Origin: Promethearchaeota archaeon
GTDB taxonomy: Archaea; Asgardarchaeota; Lokiarchaeia; Sigyniarchaeales; SOKP01
Length of the DNA stretch: 64,000 nt
Direction of reading: 5' to 3'
Assembly (NCBI GenBank): GCA_019057795.1
Contig: JAHLWS010000065.1
Span: 62,001 to 126,000 of the forward strand
In this document: positions 45,301-54,706 of the stretch, piece by piece
Position numbering within the stretch: position 1 is the first letter of the stretch
Layout of the letters: each line of letters starts with the position of its first letter
Position numbers and translations under genes: made by a program
Notes under the pieces: generated by a model
Seen by the model: the letters and a program-made list of their open reading frames with translations, nothing else
The model's database searches: none
Told to the model about the DNA's origin: nothing

Positions 45301-46702
45301 TTCTATTGATCTGGAACATATTCCTAATGCTATTGTGGATATAAATGGCTCAGGAATATCGGAGATTCTTGTAGAAAGTTTCAATAATTATTCAGTGATT
45401 ATAGATACAACGGATTTAAATCAAGGAGTAAACTTTTTAACAATTTTCGTCCGAAAAGATGGTTATGAAGCTCATTCGATTTTACTTATAATAGAAATAA
45501 TACAAATAGAAACCAATTTAAAGTTATTTTTAGATGGGGAGGACAAAACATCTAATCCATCAATTACTCTATATCCAACCCAGACTCTCAATATTACTAT
45601 TTCGTATTATGAATCTATAGCAGTGGCCCATGTTCCTAATGCTATTGTGGATATAAATGGCTCAGGAATATCGGAGATCCTTGTAGAAAGTTTCAATAAT
45701 TATTCAGTGATTATAGATACAACGGATTTAAATCAAGGAGTAAATTTCTTATCTATTTATGCTCGCAAGAATAATTATGAACCTCAGACTATTTTACTTA
45801 TAATAGAAATAATACAAATAGAAACCGATTTAATATTATTTTTGAATGGTGAGGATAAAACTCTTGATCCCGTATATAATCTTACAATTGGTGAGATATT
45901 AAATATAACAATAAAGTATACAGAACAAAGTGGAGCATATATTCCTGATGCTGTAGTACAACTAATAGGTGAGGGAATTTTAATAAATTTAACTAAAGAT
46001 GATTCTTTACAACAGCATTCCATAGAATTAGATACCGCAAATTTGACTATTAAAGTAAATCTGTTTTCAATTGTTGCGAAGGCTACGAATTATGAGATTC
46101 AAACTAAAAGCCCGATAATAACAATTAACAGGATAATCACTTTGATTAACATTTCCTCTCAAATAAATGTAGAACCTGGAGATGATGTCACATTGGAGGT
46201 AATTTTAATGGATATGTACTTTGGAGATACTATAAAAGGTGCTGTGGTTACTTACAGATGGGCTTATGGCCAAGGAGAACTCTTGGATCTTAATAATACT
46301 GGTACTTATGAGGGATTTTTGGAAAATGTCCCAGAAGGCACTTATACTATAACAATAAATGCTTTTAAAAGTGATAATTATGATTTTATTACAAAGGAAA
46401 TAACTTTAATTGTTACTCGTACTGAAACTGAAACTGGTCCTGATTTGAGTTGGTTAGTTTACGTGTTAATTGGTGCTATAATAGGTTTGGTCGGAATTTT
46501 TACACTCTATCAGAAAACCTTAAAATATCCTCCAACTGTAAGAAAATCGAGAAAAATTAGGAAGAAAATAAGAAAAGGTAAAAAGACAAAACCTGTAAAA
46601 GACATTGCATCTCGAGAAGATTTAATTAAAGGCCACCTCGAAAGTAATGTCGAAACTATTCAGTTAGAAAAAAAAACCGAAAAGGGATTAAAAGAAAAAT
46701 AA
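42374..46702 (+). CDS. Giant surface glycoprotein-like protein with Ig-like repeats
   Basis: A 1442-residue protein. Residues 20-38 are a hydrophobic signal or anchor segment (ILSVLLINFLLTPFL). The large exterior part is rich in Asn-Xaa-Ser/Thr sites, and its second half (about 600-1360) is a chain of beta-sandwich repeats of about 100 residues. A C-terminal membrane helix (LSWLVYVLIGAIIGLVGIFT) is followed by a very basic cytoplasmic tail (RKSRKIRKKIRKGKKTK). The topology fits a cell-surface protein with its bulk outside. TTG start. Two short regulator-like genes follow within 30 bases each, possibly an operon. Confidence 0.85.
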   Translation: MKLSGRNFGYLKVNRRRKEKIFILSVLLINFLLTPFLNNFNIYNNLNEDNHKNEELPINYIKTQDLVSDNTFTGVGAPWNVTHYANGTKTNLEVSFNNNSYDNSQYVELYGWIGYQLNSTITNLYDTRNWINGTFHAGTDNGIVSNHDDTNDVYNWTFIKKDLPGGSYSNPMSGNYYDDSHSESDYQDSLELMIEDEGVSGSYDVGDKCWWETTFEIDRGAVDEAWLSFAAFPKYGDGYNNHMVLQVIVNNKTLWGNGLASMLEACGNSTDGQWYNPPSIYLDGNDQQLFPNGVKNMNITLEFKRVSGDAPGAYASSYSVLVDNVSLIVKSKAKPSQLELQLNNKDVIDNVNYGEGYCGMIGNWNGSEQSSVNANFSSNLNWPLTFEEDGSWISYKVELDTDLKLYMNKSTPESYYTADPDLNYQGSAFIVSNNSNTNWTTYAHMEIPTGYEETNMTIEYPSDYNLTGVFFSLNPDSLSQTTITKYGNKKLVNIPVSSITSNTNGFWKLTAVSPNYCTEMGIYNNATDNWEPSNVFLSGDYINITARINNSQLISGYIQQTNAQLQIRFPNGTIWTAKNQLKQVNDIGMVYFDPFQIPNSPPGYEVGEYQAIITWNNSYSNFDLNETGLIYKTFTVSHNSSLIPDQDYYSNIFVGDIVNIKVSFSDLENIQPIEGANVYAKNFTGGTQYFNEINPGYYFLEFNTTGGSGGDRNLTIYATHPLYEDAKVNTTIGLIEYTTLTAEEYPNIEVPWNSNFTIHLNYTETSTENGIEAATTTVYWSGDTFIDSANGIYNVTCNNTAYQVNVAHNLKIELNKTGYESQTIIISIEVVERETYIDEIFINNADCTANKSYNIHSGELMNITVKYKDTEKSGAFIPNAMVTLNGTSIGEIFTDNNVFNFYNLTLNSTKLTVGIHFLNIIAQKENYTALTELLTINVFERNTNWMLFLNGTDKTADPSIQLYDNQLLNITISYIDSIDLEHIPNAIVDINGSGISEILVESFNNYSVIIDTTDLNQGVNFLTIFVRKDGYEAHSILLIIEIIQIETNLKLFLDGEDKTSNPSITLYPTQTLNITISYYESIAVAHVPNAIVDINGSGISEILVESFNNYSVIIDTTDLNQGVNFLSIYARKNNYEPQTILLIIEIIQIETDLILFLNGEDKTLDPVYNLTIGEILNITIKYTEQSGAYIPDAVVQLIGEGILINLTKDDSLQQHSIELDTANLTIKVNLFSIVAKATNYEIQTKSPIITINRIITLINISSQINVEPGDDVTLEVILMDMYFGDTIKGAVVTYRWAYGQGELLDLNNTGTYEGFLENVPEGTYTITINAFKSDNYDFITKEITLIVTRTETETGPDLSWLVYVLIGAIIGLVGIFTLYQKTLKYPPTVRKSRKIRKKIRKGKKTKPVKDIASREDLIKGHLESNVETIQLEKKTEKGLKEK
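45220..45843 (+). repeat. Two tandem 312-bp units inside the surface protein gene
   Basis: Two adjacent units of 104 codons are very similar. About 117 bases from 45321 match 45633 onward almost exactly, including the stretch encoding NAIVDINGSGISEILVES. The near-identity of the DNA points to recent duplication or gene conversion. Confidence 0.85.
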
Positions 46703-46729
46703 AAACTAGTAAAAATAAAAAAATTAAAT

Positions 46730-47866
46730 GTGAAAAATATGGCAAAAGGGTATATTATCAATAACTGGACAGAAGATCAAGGCCTTGGAGTTCAATTGAG
46801 TTATCCTGAGGATTTAGTTGTAGATCTCGATGATATGATGAGAATTTTTTACGCTCATATTACCGGTGCTGGAGAAGCTGGAAATGTGTTGGTACGATTA
46901 GAAAAAGCGCGTTCAAATGTTTCCAGCTATTTTACGGGAATGGAATCTGAAAATCAATTTATGATTAATTTCATTATGGAATTAGGTGAAGATCCCGAAA
47001 TTTTCGGAGAAGCCGTACTTTCAGAAATCAATAAAAATATTCTATTTTACCTTAAAAGAATTAACCAAAATCCAGCCAGTAGATTGGACATAACAATTGA
47101 ATTGACAGATTACATAAAAAACTCTCTAATGTACTTAGAGCGTTTAAAGAATTTAACGAAAGAGCAAGTGATGGCTCAAATATATTATAGTGAAAAAGGA
47201 AGAATGATATTAGAAATCTTACAAGAAAAACCTCATACTAAAAAAGAATTACATAGCCTATTAGAAGAGAAGACAGGGAAATTCATCCCTAATATTGATA
47301 CCTTGTTGAGTCATTTTGTTAAAACTGATCTCGTTAGACAAGATTGGATTGAAGGTGATTCAGACATTTCTTTATTTCTACTTTCAGATTTCATTATAAC
47401 TAGAAGTCCGGTAAGCAAACTATTAGAGGACGCAAAAAAAGGGCTCCCAAATCCTTACTTGGCTAGCAAGTACCTTGAATTAGCAACAGGTTATTTCTCA
47501 CACTATAAACCGTCAGAAGTAGACAATTTAAAAATAGCGTCTCACATGATAAATCCAGATTTATTCGATTATATTATTCTTTTTAGAGAAAGAGCTTATC
47601 CCATAAATAAAGTACCACGGGGACCTGGACAAATTTTTGATCAGATTAGGAGTTTTTTAGCTACACTGGAATCAGATAAGATTATTACTGTTTTAAAAAA
47701 CGAGAGTGACCTTGAATGGATATTTTTATTAACAGATATAACTGCTCAAAAATTTTATCCTGAGTATTTAATAGAAAATATTCGAAAAGCAGTATCAGAA
47801 AATACGTTGAAAAAAGAACCTGCAATTAGGCATTTAGAGCTTCTTGAGCAAATATACAAGAAATAA
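46730..47866 (+). CDS. Unknown protein with possible winged-helix segment
   Basis: A 378-residue, largely helical soluble protein. ATG 46739 is as likely a start as GTG 46730. Residues 155-215 could form a winged helix (GRMILEILQEKPHTKKELHS, then NIDTLLSHFVKTDLV). No known family. It lies 27 bases after the surface protein gene and 23 before the TrmB-like gene, so the three may be co-transcribed. Confidence 0.7.
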   Translation: MKNMAKGYIINNWTEDQGLGVQLSYPEDLVVDLDDMMRIFYAHITGAGEAGNVLVRLEKARSNVSSYFTGMESENQFMINFIMELGEDPEIFGEAVLSEINKNILFYLKRINQNPASRLDITIELTDYIKNSLMYLERLKNLTKEQVMAQIYYSEKGRMILEILQEKPHTKKELHSLLEEKTGKFIPNIDTLLSHFVKTDLVRQDWIEGDSDISLFLLSDFIITRSPVSKLLEDAKKGLPNPYLASKYLELATGYFSHYKPSEVDNLKIASHMINPDLFDYIILFRERAYPINKVPRGPGQIFDQIRSFLATLESDKIITVLKNESDLEWIFLLTDITAQKFYPEYLIENIRKAVSENTLKKEPAIRHLELLEQIYKK

Positions 47867-47889
47867 GGTAAAAAGGTGATAAATTAGAG

Positions 47890-49881
47890 TTGTCTGACGA
47901 TATTGATGAGTTTAAATCGACAAAACATGTATTAGAACTTATAGGATTAACTCAAGATGAGATTGAAGCTTATTTTCATTTGACAGGAAGAGGTCCCGTA
48001 ATGGCGGGAGAAATTGCGCTTTTAATTGATGTTCCTGAGGAGAGGGCATTTCAAATTGCTAATAGTCTACTCGAAAAAGGATTAGTTCGTGAAATTCCCG
48101 GAACGAATCCATTTTATATCGCTTTACCTCCCTATTCTGCCTTACTGAACCAAATACGAAATTTTAAGGAAATAGTAAGAAAAATTCAAAAATCAACTCC
48201 AAAAGCTTTACAGTTAAAATTTAAGGAAATTGAAGAACATTCAGCAAAATTAAGTAAGTTTGATGAGTATAGAAGCTATATAAACATCATGAAAACTAAT
48301 CTGCCAGCTCAAATAAAAGCACAATTCAGTAAAGTCGAAAAAGAACTTGATAATGTAAAAAAGTTTCAAGAAATAAGAAGGTATATCCTTAATCTGAGGG
48401 AAATCGTACCTGATGAAATTATAAAAGAATTTGGTGTAGTTGAAACACGCTTAGAAAAAATTAAATCAGAGATTTCTATCGCCTTTGAAAAGCAATTTAG
48501 AATTGGAGCTTTAAAAACCATGGCAGAAAAGATTGTTTCTAGAATAATATCAGAACAATTTGGTGACCTTACTGATTATTTTCGAGAAAAATTTGTTAAT
48601 GCTATTCGAAATACTCTTGATCAAGTCACCGACCAATTAGCTTCAATTTCTGATGTCGCTGGCGAAATGAGTACCGATTTAGGAAGTTTTTTATCAGATA
48701 TCGTATCAGGATTAGAAGATACTCTAGAAGATTTGGATGGTAGAATTTCATCTGTTTATGAGGATGTTGATAAAGGAATTGAAGAATTAAAAGGATTATT
48801 TCAAAATGAAATATATAAAACGCTCGAAGAAGACATTATGGGAAATATTTTAAAACAACTTGATTTGTCTGAAAAAACTATGACTGAGTTTTGGGAACGG
48901 TCAAAAAAAGCTTCAATGTTGAGTTTCAAGGATGTGTGGTTTGTAAGAAGTGTTGAGGGCATGAAAGCTCAAATCAACGAATCTCTTACTCGAGTTAAGG
49001 CCAGATTTCATATTATCGTACCTAGATTGGAGGAAATTGATTTAGTAGCACTTTCAAAAGTAAAAAAACATATCAATGTTAGAATTTCAACAAATTTCGA
49101 TTTGAATAATCCCAACGATCAATTAAAACTAGCTGAAATTGTAAAATACCCTAACATCAACATACGGCTTTATTCTCGAGAAAGTTTATATGCAATCAAT
49201 AGAGATTTTGAAGAAGTCGTAGTTTGTGCCGCATCAAAATCAAAATTGGGAGATATGGAGATAGCTGGTATGGGGTCTATTCTTGAAGAACATGTCAAAT
49301 TATTTGCAGGTCTATTAGAAGATATATGGATTCAAAGTCGGAAAGTTAAAACTGAAGAAATCATGTATGCTATTCAATCATCTCAAAGGATAGAAAAAGT
49401 ACAACAGCCGATTCAGCAAACTACTTTTCAAATGCCGCAAACACCTTCAGTACCAATAAAACCCGAAATCCAAATTAAACCCACTACAACTATTGTGGAA
49501 AATAATGTACTAAAACCATTTGAACAAAAACCTACAGTTCCAACTCAACCAACACTTCCTCAATTGCCAACCGCAGAACAACAAGAGGGTGTAAAAAAAC
49601 CAATAGCTACGCTTGATTCAACATTAAATAAAGAGGGAACTATTTCGCAATTATTTGATGATATAATTAATCTTCTTGATAAAAAAATAGGTTCTGAAAT
49701 TTCAAACGATTTAGAACACATTCGAAATAGAATAACTGAGGAGATTGGATATACGGCTGTTTTAAGACAAATAGGTCTTACAATAGCTTCCTTAAAAACA
49801 GTACCTAATTTACTATCTTCAATGGAAGTAGAAGATACTATAAAAAAGATAAATTTTTGGAGAAAAAAAATTAATGTATAG
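47890..49881 (+). CDS. TrmB-like regulator with long coiled coil
   Basis: A 663-residue protein. Residues 10-80 are a TrmB-type winged helix (LELIGLTQDEIEAYFHLTGR, EIALLIDVPEERAFQIANSL, LEKGLVREIP). Residues 85-330 are long helices/coiled coil. Residues 340-490 resemble the TrmB effector domain (DVWFVRSVEGMKAQINESL, FHIIVPRLEEIDL). A Pro/Gln-rich linker and a short helical end follow. TrmB proteins normally number about 350 residues and sense sugars; the inserted coiled coil is unusual. TTG start behind an AGGTGAT ribosome site. Confidence 0.8.
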   Translation: MSDDIDEFKSTKHVLELIGLTQDEIEAYFHLTGRGPVMAGEIALLIDVPEERAFQIANSLLEKGLVREIPGTNPFYIALPPYSALLNQIRNFKEIVRKIQKSTPKALQLKFKEIEEHSAKLSKFDEYRSYINIMKTNLPAQIKAQFSKVEKELDNVKKFQEIRRYILNLREIVPDEIIKEFGVVETRLEKIKSEISIAFEKQFRIGALKTMAEKIVSRIISEQFGDLTDYFREKFVNAIRNTLDQVTDQLASISDVAGEMSTDLGSFLSDIVSGLEDTLEDLDGRISSVYEDVDKGIEELKGLFQNEIYKTLEEDIMGNILKQLDLSEKTMTEFWERSKKASMLSFKDVWFVRSVEGMKAQINESLTRVKARFHIIVPRLEEIDLVALSKVKKHINVRISTNFDLNNPNDQLKLAEIVKYPNINIRLYSRESLYAINRDFEEVVVCAASKSKLGDMEIAGMGSILEEHVKLFAGLLEDIWIQSRKVKTEEIMYAIQSSQRIEKVQQPIQQTTFQMPQTPSVPIKPEIQIKPTTTIVENNVLKPFEQKPTVPTQPTLPQLPTAEQQEGVKKPIATLDSTLNKEGTISQLFDDIINLLDKKIGSEISNDLEHIRNRITEEIGYTAVLRQIGLTIASLKTVPNLLSSMEVEDTIKKINFWRKKINV

Positions 49882-50001
49882 AATAATAAGATCTGACCTC
49901 TTGTTTCTCTTAATATAAATAAAAAAAAAATTCGAGAGTTAAATTAGTATAGCTTATCTCACTGCCCTGACCTAAAAAATGAAAAGTACCTAAAAGTCGT
50001 C

Positions 50002-50700
50002 TTAGTTGGTATTACTTCCATCTTTTTCACCATTGATATTGTTAATTTTTTCAGTAATCTCATCAAGAGTAGTTTTATCGTCATAATTAATCTTTTTAAC
50101 TTTCATTACATGCCATGTGTAAAATGTAGCCACTATTCCTATTATCGAGCATAAAAGGAACACGATCCTAACTCCTAAGACTTCAGCTAAAGGTCCCGCA
50201 ATTAAAGCACCAAAAGGGGCGATCATTGATGAGATTGACTGATCTATAGAACTCACTCTACCCATTTTATCGTGTGGAACAATTGTTTGTATGATTGTCA
50301 TGTATATTGTGTTACCAATGGGTAATAAAAAGCCAACTACAAATGTTGCGACTCCCATCATTAGGAAAAAACCATTCGGTGCGAAAGCAAATACTGAAAG
50401 TATTCCTGTTATCACCACCAAAGAACCAAAGTAAGTAAAAAGCTTATGTTTCCACTCCTTTTTTACACTGGTGAGTAACGCTCCCAATACCATGCCAACC
50501 TGAAATAATACCATTATAAACGCAAAATCTGAAGCTGATCCTGCATGAATATGAGGCGCTTCTACTATATAAGGTAATAACACGTTGAAAGGCATCAGCA
50601 AAAAGTTAAGCAACATAAACAGCAATAATAACGTTAAAATCCCAGGTATAAGTCTTATCGTCTTTAATCCTGTTTTAAATTCAAAAAGAAAATTTCTTAT
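50002..50700 (-). pseudogene. Truncated MFS transporter (C-terminal half only)
   Basis: The frame encodes about 230 residues equal to the second half of a 12-helix major facilitator. It starts in the middle loop (FEFKTGLKTIRLIPG) and runs through helices 7-12, including VPHDKMGRVSSIDQS, the inter-helix loop typical of MFS_3 exporters. The first six helices are missing and the frame is closed at 50701-50703. VapBC follows immediately, so a rearrangement at about 50.7 kb probably removed the 5' half. Confidence 0.8.
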
Positions 50701-50732
50701 TTACAACCGACTAAGAAATAATCAGAATTAGT

Positions 50733-51161
50733 TTATTCCCATAATTCTAAGAAATCAAACTCAGATAATTCATTTATTCTTGGGAAATGTCTTCTGTCTT
50801 TTGTTATCAGAGTAACTTTGTTTGCTATGGCAATAGATGCATTTAAAAGATCAAATTGAGGCACTCGAAGCCCTTGATCATCCAATTCGGCGCAAATTTC
50901 GCCGTATATTTTACTTGAATTATTATCTAATGTTAGAATTTCCGGAAAATTTAATATAAACTTATTCAATTTTTTTACTTCGGCAATTTGTTTTTCTTTT
51001 GATTTTAGGCGATAGGCACCATACCATAGTTCACATGCGGTGATTTGAGTAATTCGTAGATCTGCTCCTTGAACTATCAATTCATTTATTTTTTTATTGG
51101 TTTCTTGATTTTTACCTCTCAAGAAATCAATAGCTACATCAGTCTCAATAATTTTAATCAT
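50733..51161 (-). CDS. vapC: VapC-type PIN-domain toxin
   Basis: A 142-residue PIN ribonuclease. Acidic residues sit at the expected places: ETDVAIDFL (Asp8), TACELWYGAY (Glu), and QFDLLNASIAIANKVTLIT (Asp), then KDRRHF. It overlaps the antitoxin gene by 8 bases, a standard toxin-antitoxin arrangement. Known relatives cleave tRNA or rRNA. Confidence 0.9.
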   Translation of the reverse strand: MIKIIETDVAIDFLRGKNQETNKKINELIVQGADLRITQITACELWYGAYRLKSKEKQIAEVKKLNKFILNFPEILTLDNNSSKIYGEICAELDDQGLRVPQFDLLNASIAIANKVTLITKDRRHFPRINELSEFDFLELWE

Positions 51162-51381
51162 TGGTTTCGCGACCTGTTAAATTATTTTCTCTAATTCTTT
51201 TTACATTTTCTTCTAACCCATTCCATAATTCAGGATCAAACTTGTTTTGCAATAATAGCCATGGATTGTCTTTTTTAGAAATTAACCTTTCGATCAATCT
51301 TGAGAATGATTCACCTTCTCGTTTTTCGTTTTTTAGTAAATTATATGCTTGCTCTGATAATGAAATTGTTTTTTGTGTCAT
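51154..51381 (-). CDS. vapB: VapB-type antitoxin
   Basis: A 75-residue antitoxin of the family with the signature TISLSEQAYNLLKNEKREGE then SFSRLIERLI, common with archaeal VapC. The N-terminal part binds DNA and the C-terminal part should wrap the toxin. Upstream lies a short AT-rich promoter region. Confidence 0.87.
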   Translation of the reverse strand: MTQKTISLSEQAYNLLKNEKREGESFSRLIERLISKKDNPWLLLQNKFDPELWNGLEENVKRIRENNLTGRETND

Positions 51382-51507
51382 AATTAAGTAACATAAATAG
51401 ACCTATTTAAATAGATCTACTTTTTTCTCTTTATCATAATCAATTGTCTTTATAAAAGCATCCGCTTTTTACTCAAATTGATTTTAACTTGTTTATCAAT
51501 AAATACC

Positions 51508-52035
51508 TTAAAATAGGTTTAGATTCGCGATTCCTAGATATTTCTCTACAACCTCTAAAACTTCTTCTTTTGACCCAATATATCCAAAGATTTGATGTCT
51601 AGCTTTTCCATGGGACGCATTATCGATAGATTCAAACTGACTTAGTTGTAGCTCGATTTCCCCATATTTTAAAGATAATTTATTTGGAGATTCCGAATTA
51701 TACGATTGAACCACGCCAATTTCGCTCTCTGGATGATCTCGAGAAACATCAAAACAGTCATCTTGAGTTTTAGGGATATCGTTGGAAAGCTTAACTAGAA
51801 AACCATATTCTTCTGAATCGGGAATTTTAAGTACATAACCGATTTTTGCGTGCCGAGTAAAATCAATATCTTCAGGTCGAACTGCTAACTTGTAAACATC
51901 GTCAACATCTAATTTGAAGGCAATGTAATTGTCTCCTACTTTCAATCGATCTTCGGGGATAATGCGAAAGTAGGACTTTGAGTAATTAACAATATTTTTC
52001 CTGCTGTTATCATCATCTGTCAAAAAGGAAAACAT
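51508..52035 (-). CDS. Unknown protein, 175 residues
   Basis: A mostly beta protein with no recognised family. It has short repeats of strand-turn patterns (YVLKIPDSEEYGFLVKLSN) and is acidic. It lies between VapBC and a broken ATPase gene in the defence island. Confidence 0.6.
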   Translation of the reverse strand: MFSFLTDDDNSRKNIVNYSKSYFRIIPEDRLKVGDNYIAFKLDVDDVYKLAVRPEDIDFTRHAKIGYVLKIPDSEEYGFLVKLSNDIPKTQDDCFDVSRDHPESEIGVVQSYNSESPNKLSLKYGEIELQLSQFESIDNASHGKARHQIFGYIGSKEEVLEVVEKYLGIANLNLF

Positions 52036-52111
52036 CTTATTATACGAAAGTAAACTTAGACAATTTTAATTGTATTTTTCTCAATCATTATTTTAATTAA
52101 AGTATAAAAAG

Positions 52112-52539
52112 TCTGTTTTTCAGTTCGTAAGGATAGTTACAAAAGACAGCGATGCTGAGGAACTTAAGTATCTTATTGTTATAGATGAAGTTCATGCTAT
52201 TTTAGAAAAAATTATCACTACAAACAGCGATACAGCTGATTTCATCGTTAAAGAACAAATGGCGAAAAGATTCTCAGAATTATTAAAGGAGGATCGAAGT
52301 CGCGGTGTCGGGTTCGCTATTACGGATCAATCTCCCGCTCGTTTGTTCGATGATGTGGTTTCTCAGCCAAATATAAAAGTGATTTTCAGGGAAGTCTATA
52401 TCCAAATAACCTTCTTTTTTCACAAGATGCTGTTGAACGACAAATTTTAACACAACTAGCCAATAGACTAGCATTATTAATTAATGGAGCGAAATGGGAA
52501 AAATATTTAATCCGATCTTTAAATTTTTCTTTGTTATAA
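52112..52539 (+). pseudogene. Fragment of a HerA/DUF87-type ATPase with frameshift
   Basis: The frame holds a Walker B region (LKYLIVIDEVHAILEK), then LLKEDRSRGVGFAITDQSPA and NIKVIF. After about 52395 homology continues in another frame (YPNNLLFSQDAVERQILTQL, then ANRLALLINGAK) to a stop at 52537-52539. A single lost base explains the shift. There is no Walker A part upstream. It is a decayed C-terminal remnant, distinct from the intact ATPase at 59583-61307. Confidence 0.8.
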
Positions 52540-52552
52540 AACAATAGGAAAC

Positions 52553-53323
52553 TTAAATGAGTTTTTTATCTTTAAGATGATTTACTATTCGGTTTACAAC
52601 AGCTATGCATTCAGAAAGCAGATCTTGAACATCGTCATTTGTATAAGTTAATTCGGGATGTGCAGTAGGATTTCTGTAATTTACGCGAATTGCATCTAAT
52701 TGATCTAAAATTTCCCTTGGTGGAGGGACTGATATACTTTTTAAGTTTATTACAATATTTCCCCAGTTATCTTTACAGCCAGATGAACTATTTAATTTAT
52801 CAAAGAACCACCTCACAATTCCCTCCATACCACGTAGTATATGAAACGCTCCTGCTGTCGATCTTTCAAAGGCAATGCATTTTCCACCTTCGCTGAAATC
52901 GAATCGTGGTAAATCAGGGAGTTCATTAAAAATATTTTGTGCAAATAAATCTTTTATTTCATCTAATAACTTTTCAACTTTTATCCTTTTTTCTGTTATT
53001 ACATAAACTATCCTCCCTTGTAATTCAGCATGAATAACCGTATTTATTTTATCCATCAGAAGAAATATCTCGTTTACATCTTTCTTTTCTAATGTATACT
53101 TGCTATCTGTTTCATCAAGTCTTTCTTTATATTCCTTTAACTCACTGAACCATTCTACATTAGATGTTACCTCTAAATTTAATTCATCTATGTTTTCTAT
53201 GAAACGTTCAAAGCTATCTTTAACAAAGTTTTCTTTATGATAAGGGAAACCAGGTTCTACTAATCTTAGATAATTAATATCTCGTCCAAATGCTACATAA
53301 TCCTTAATGTTTTTCGTCTTCAT
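52553..53323 (-). CDS. HEPN-like protein with RNxxxH motif
   Basis: A 256-residue protein. The last 90 residues carry AIRVNYRNPTAHPE (Arg217, Asn218, His222), the R(N)xxxH motif of HEPN ribonucleases, in a helical context (VQDLLSECIAVVNRIVNHL). The N-terminal 130 residues are helical and unassigned. HEPN proteins of this kind are common in defence and abortive infection. Neighbour in a row of HEPN genes. Confidence 0.65.
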   Translation of the reverse strand: MKTKNIKDYVAFGRDINYLRLVEPGFPYHKENFVKDSFERFIENIDELNLEVTSNVEWFSELKEYKERLDETDSKYTLEKKDVNEIFLLMDKINTVIHAELQGRIVYVITEKRIKVEKLLDEIKDLFAQNIFNELPDLPRFDFSEGGKCIAFERSTAGAFHILRGMEGIVRWFFDKLNSSSGCKDNWGNIVINLKSISVPPPREILDQLDAIRVNYRNPTAHPELTYTNDDVQDLLSECIAVVNRIVNHLKDKKLI

Positions 53324-53556
53324 ATTTAATCTTTTATCTTTCCCGTTATATATCTTTTACTATTTTCTTAAAAGATCTTATTATAATTATTAAATCAAGT
53401 TATAATGAGATGTGACTTTCGTAAAAATGATTAAAAATAAGAAAGATTGTCAAAATTTTTGTTCTATCTCATTAAACAGATTATTTCTTTGGCAATATAT
53501 CAAATTTCTATTTTTACTTACTTTGCGATTATTAAATTTAAATTAGTGAAAAAATT

Positions 53557-54384
53557 CTAATCTTTTATATTTATACCTTGCTCTTTCAAGCAATCCCTGA
53601 AATATTTGAGAAATTCTTCTAAAACATGTTGGTTATTAATTAATTCACCATATGAAAAGGTTTCATTTGATTTCTCGTTGTGAATTGAGGTTTCGTTAAA
53701 TCTAATCTCGATAGACCATTTAGAATTATGTAATTTTATATTTCTTCCTGAACCGTGATGATCAATAATTAAATCTTCCTTTAACCTCTGTATCATTGCA
53801 AAATCAAGCTTGATAATTAAATTAATATTAATATCATCTGATTGTGGGTTTTTTAAAATATTGTATAATTCTTGGTATTTTCTTTGCTTATGATTAATCT
53901 GATAATCTTGGTGGGTTAAATTTTTATTCATTAACCTAATATACGGCAATGATTCTCCACTCCCCAAAATCTTTGTCTTTCTCATAGTATCTATTACGAA
54001 TTCGACGTATTTTTCTGCCTCTGGTTGCCTGAACGTTTGCTTTAACGATTCAAATCTATGCTGGTAAACACTTCTTTCAATATGGAAATCTTTAACGATC
54101 TCATCATAACTTTTTAAATTCCAAGGGAAATTTTGTTGCATATTTTTATATAGTATTGGAAAGTCGTAAGTTCGACCATCTCTTTTATTCTTAAATATTA
54201 AATCTATACGATTGTTTTCTGCCATCACAACCATACATATCTTAGACAAAACATTATCAGCAAGGTAATGACCTAACTCATAAATTATCGGAATTTCGTT
54301 TTTCGCAAGGTTTTTTGCTATACTTATCATTTTTTTAAGAGTCGTATTATAGGAACGAATATTAGCTTTATCCATGATTAACAA
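53557..54384 (-). CDS. HEPN-like protein, paralogue A
   Basis: A 275-residue protein with IERSVYQHRFE (Arg104, His109; RxxxxH) after YELGHYLADNVLSKIC. It is clearly related to the protein encoded at 61450-62325, which has YELGHYLTDNLISKIC and QRNIYQHG. The C-terminal half is an alpha/beta domain (INLIIKLDFAMIQRLKED). ATG at 54384 or 54375 (MDKANIRS) may be the start. Probably a ribonuclease of the HEPN class; function otherwise unknown. Confidence 0.65.
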   Translation of the reverse strand: MLIMDKANIRSYNTTLKKMISIAKNLAKNEIPIIYELGHYLADNVLSKICMVVMAENNRIDLIFKNKRDGRTYDFPILYKNMQQNFPWNLKSYDEIVKDFHIERSVYQHRFESLKQTFRQPEAEKYVEFVIDTMRKTKILGSGESLPYIRLMNKNLTHQDYQINHKQRKYQELYNILKNPQSDDININLIIKLDFAMIQRLKEDLIIDHHGSGRNIKLHNSKWSIEIRFNETSIHNEKSNETFSYGELINNQHVLEEFLKYFRDCLKEQGINIKD

Positions 54385-54706
54385 AACTTAATTTTGATAT
54401 TTTAAAATTCTTATTAACTAGAACACATGTTATTTAGATTAATTAATTAAATTATCAAGCCTTTGATTTGTTTTATTCGAGGAGAGAGTAAGGATTTTCT
54501 CTATAATTGTTATTTAAAGAATCAATTCTTCTATTAACCTACACCTTTATTAAAAAGATTTAACGACGATTCATTTTAGTAATTCCATTATAATAGTGCC
54601 AAATAGCAAAATTTGATTGTTTTTTAAATTCAATTTGATAAACCAAGAAAGATTTTTTAATTTCTAAATACTTATCATTTTAAAATCTAAATATTAGCAT
54701 TTTATC
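54385..54706. other. Divergent intergenic gap
   Basis: About 320 bases of AT-rich sequence between divergent HEPN genes. It must hold both promoters; no gene or strong repeat was seen. Confidence 0.4.

Noticed and set aside
52259..52450. A 63-codon gene on the plus strand
   Set aside because: It is the tail of the decayed HerA-type ATPase, running out of frame after the lost base.
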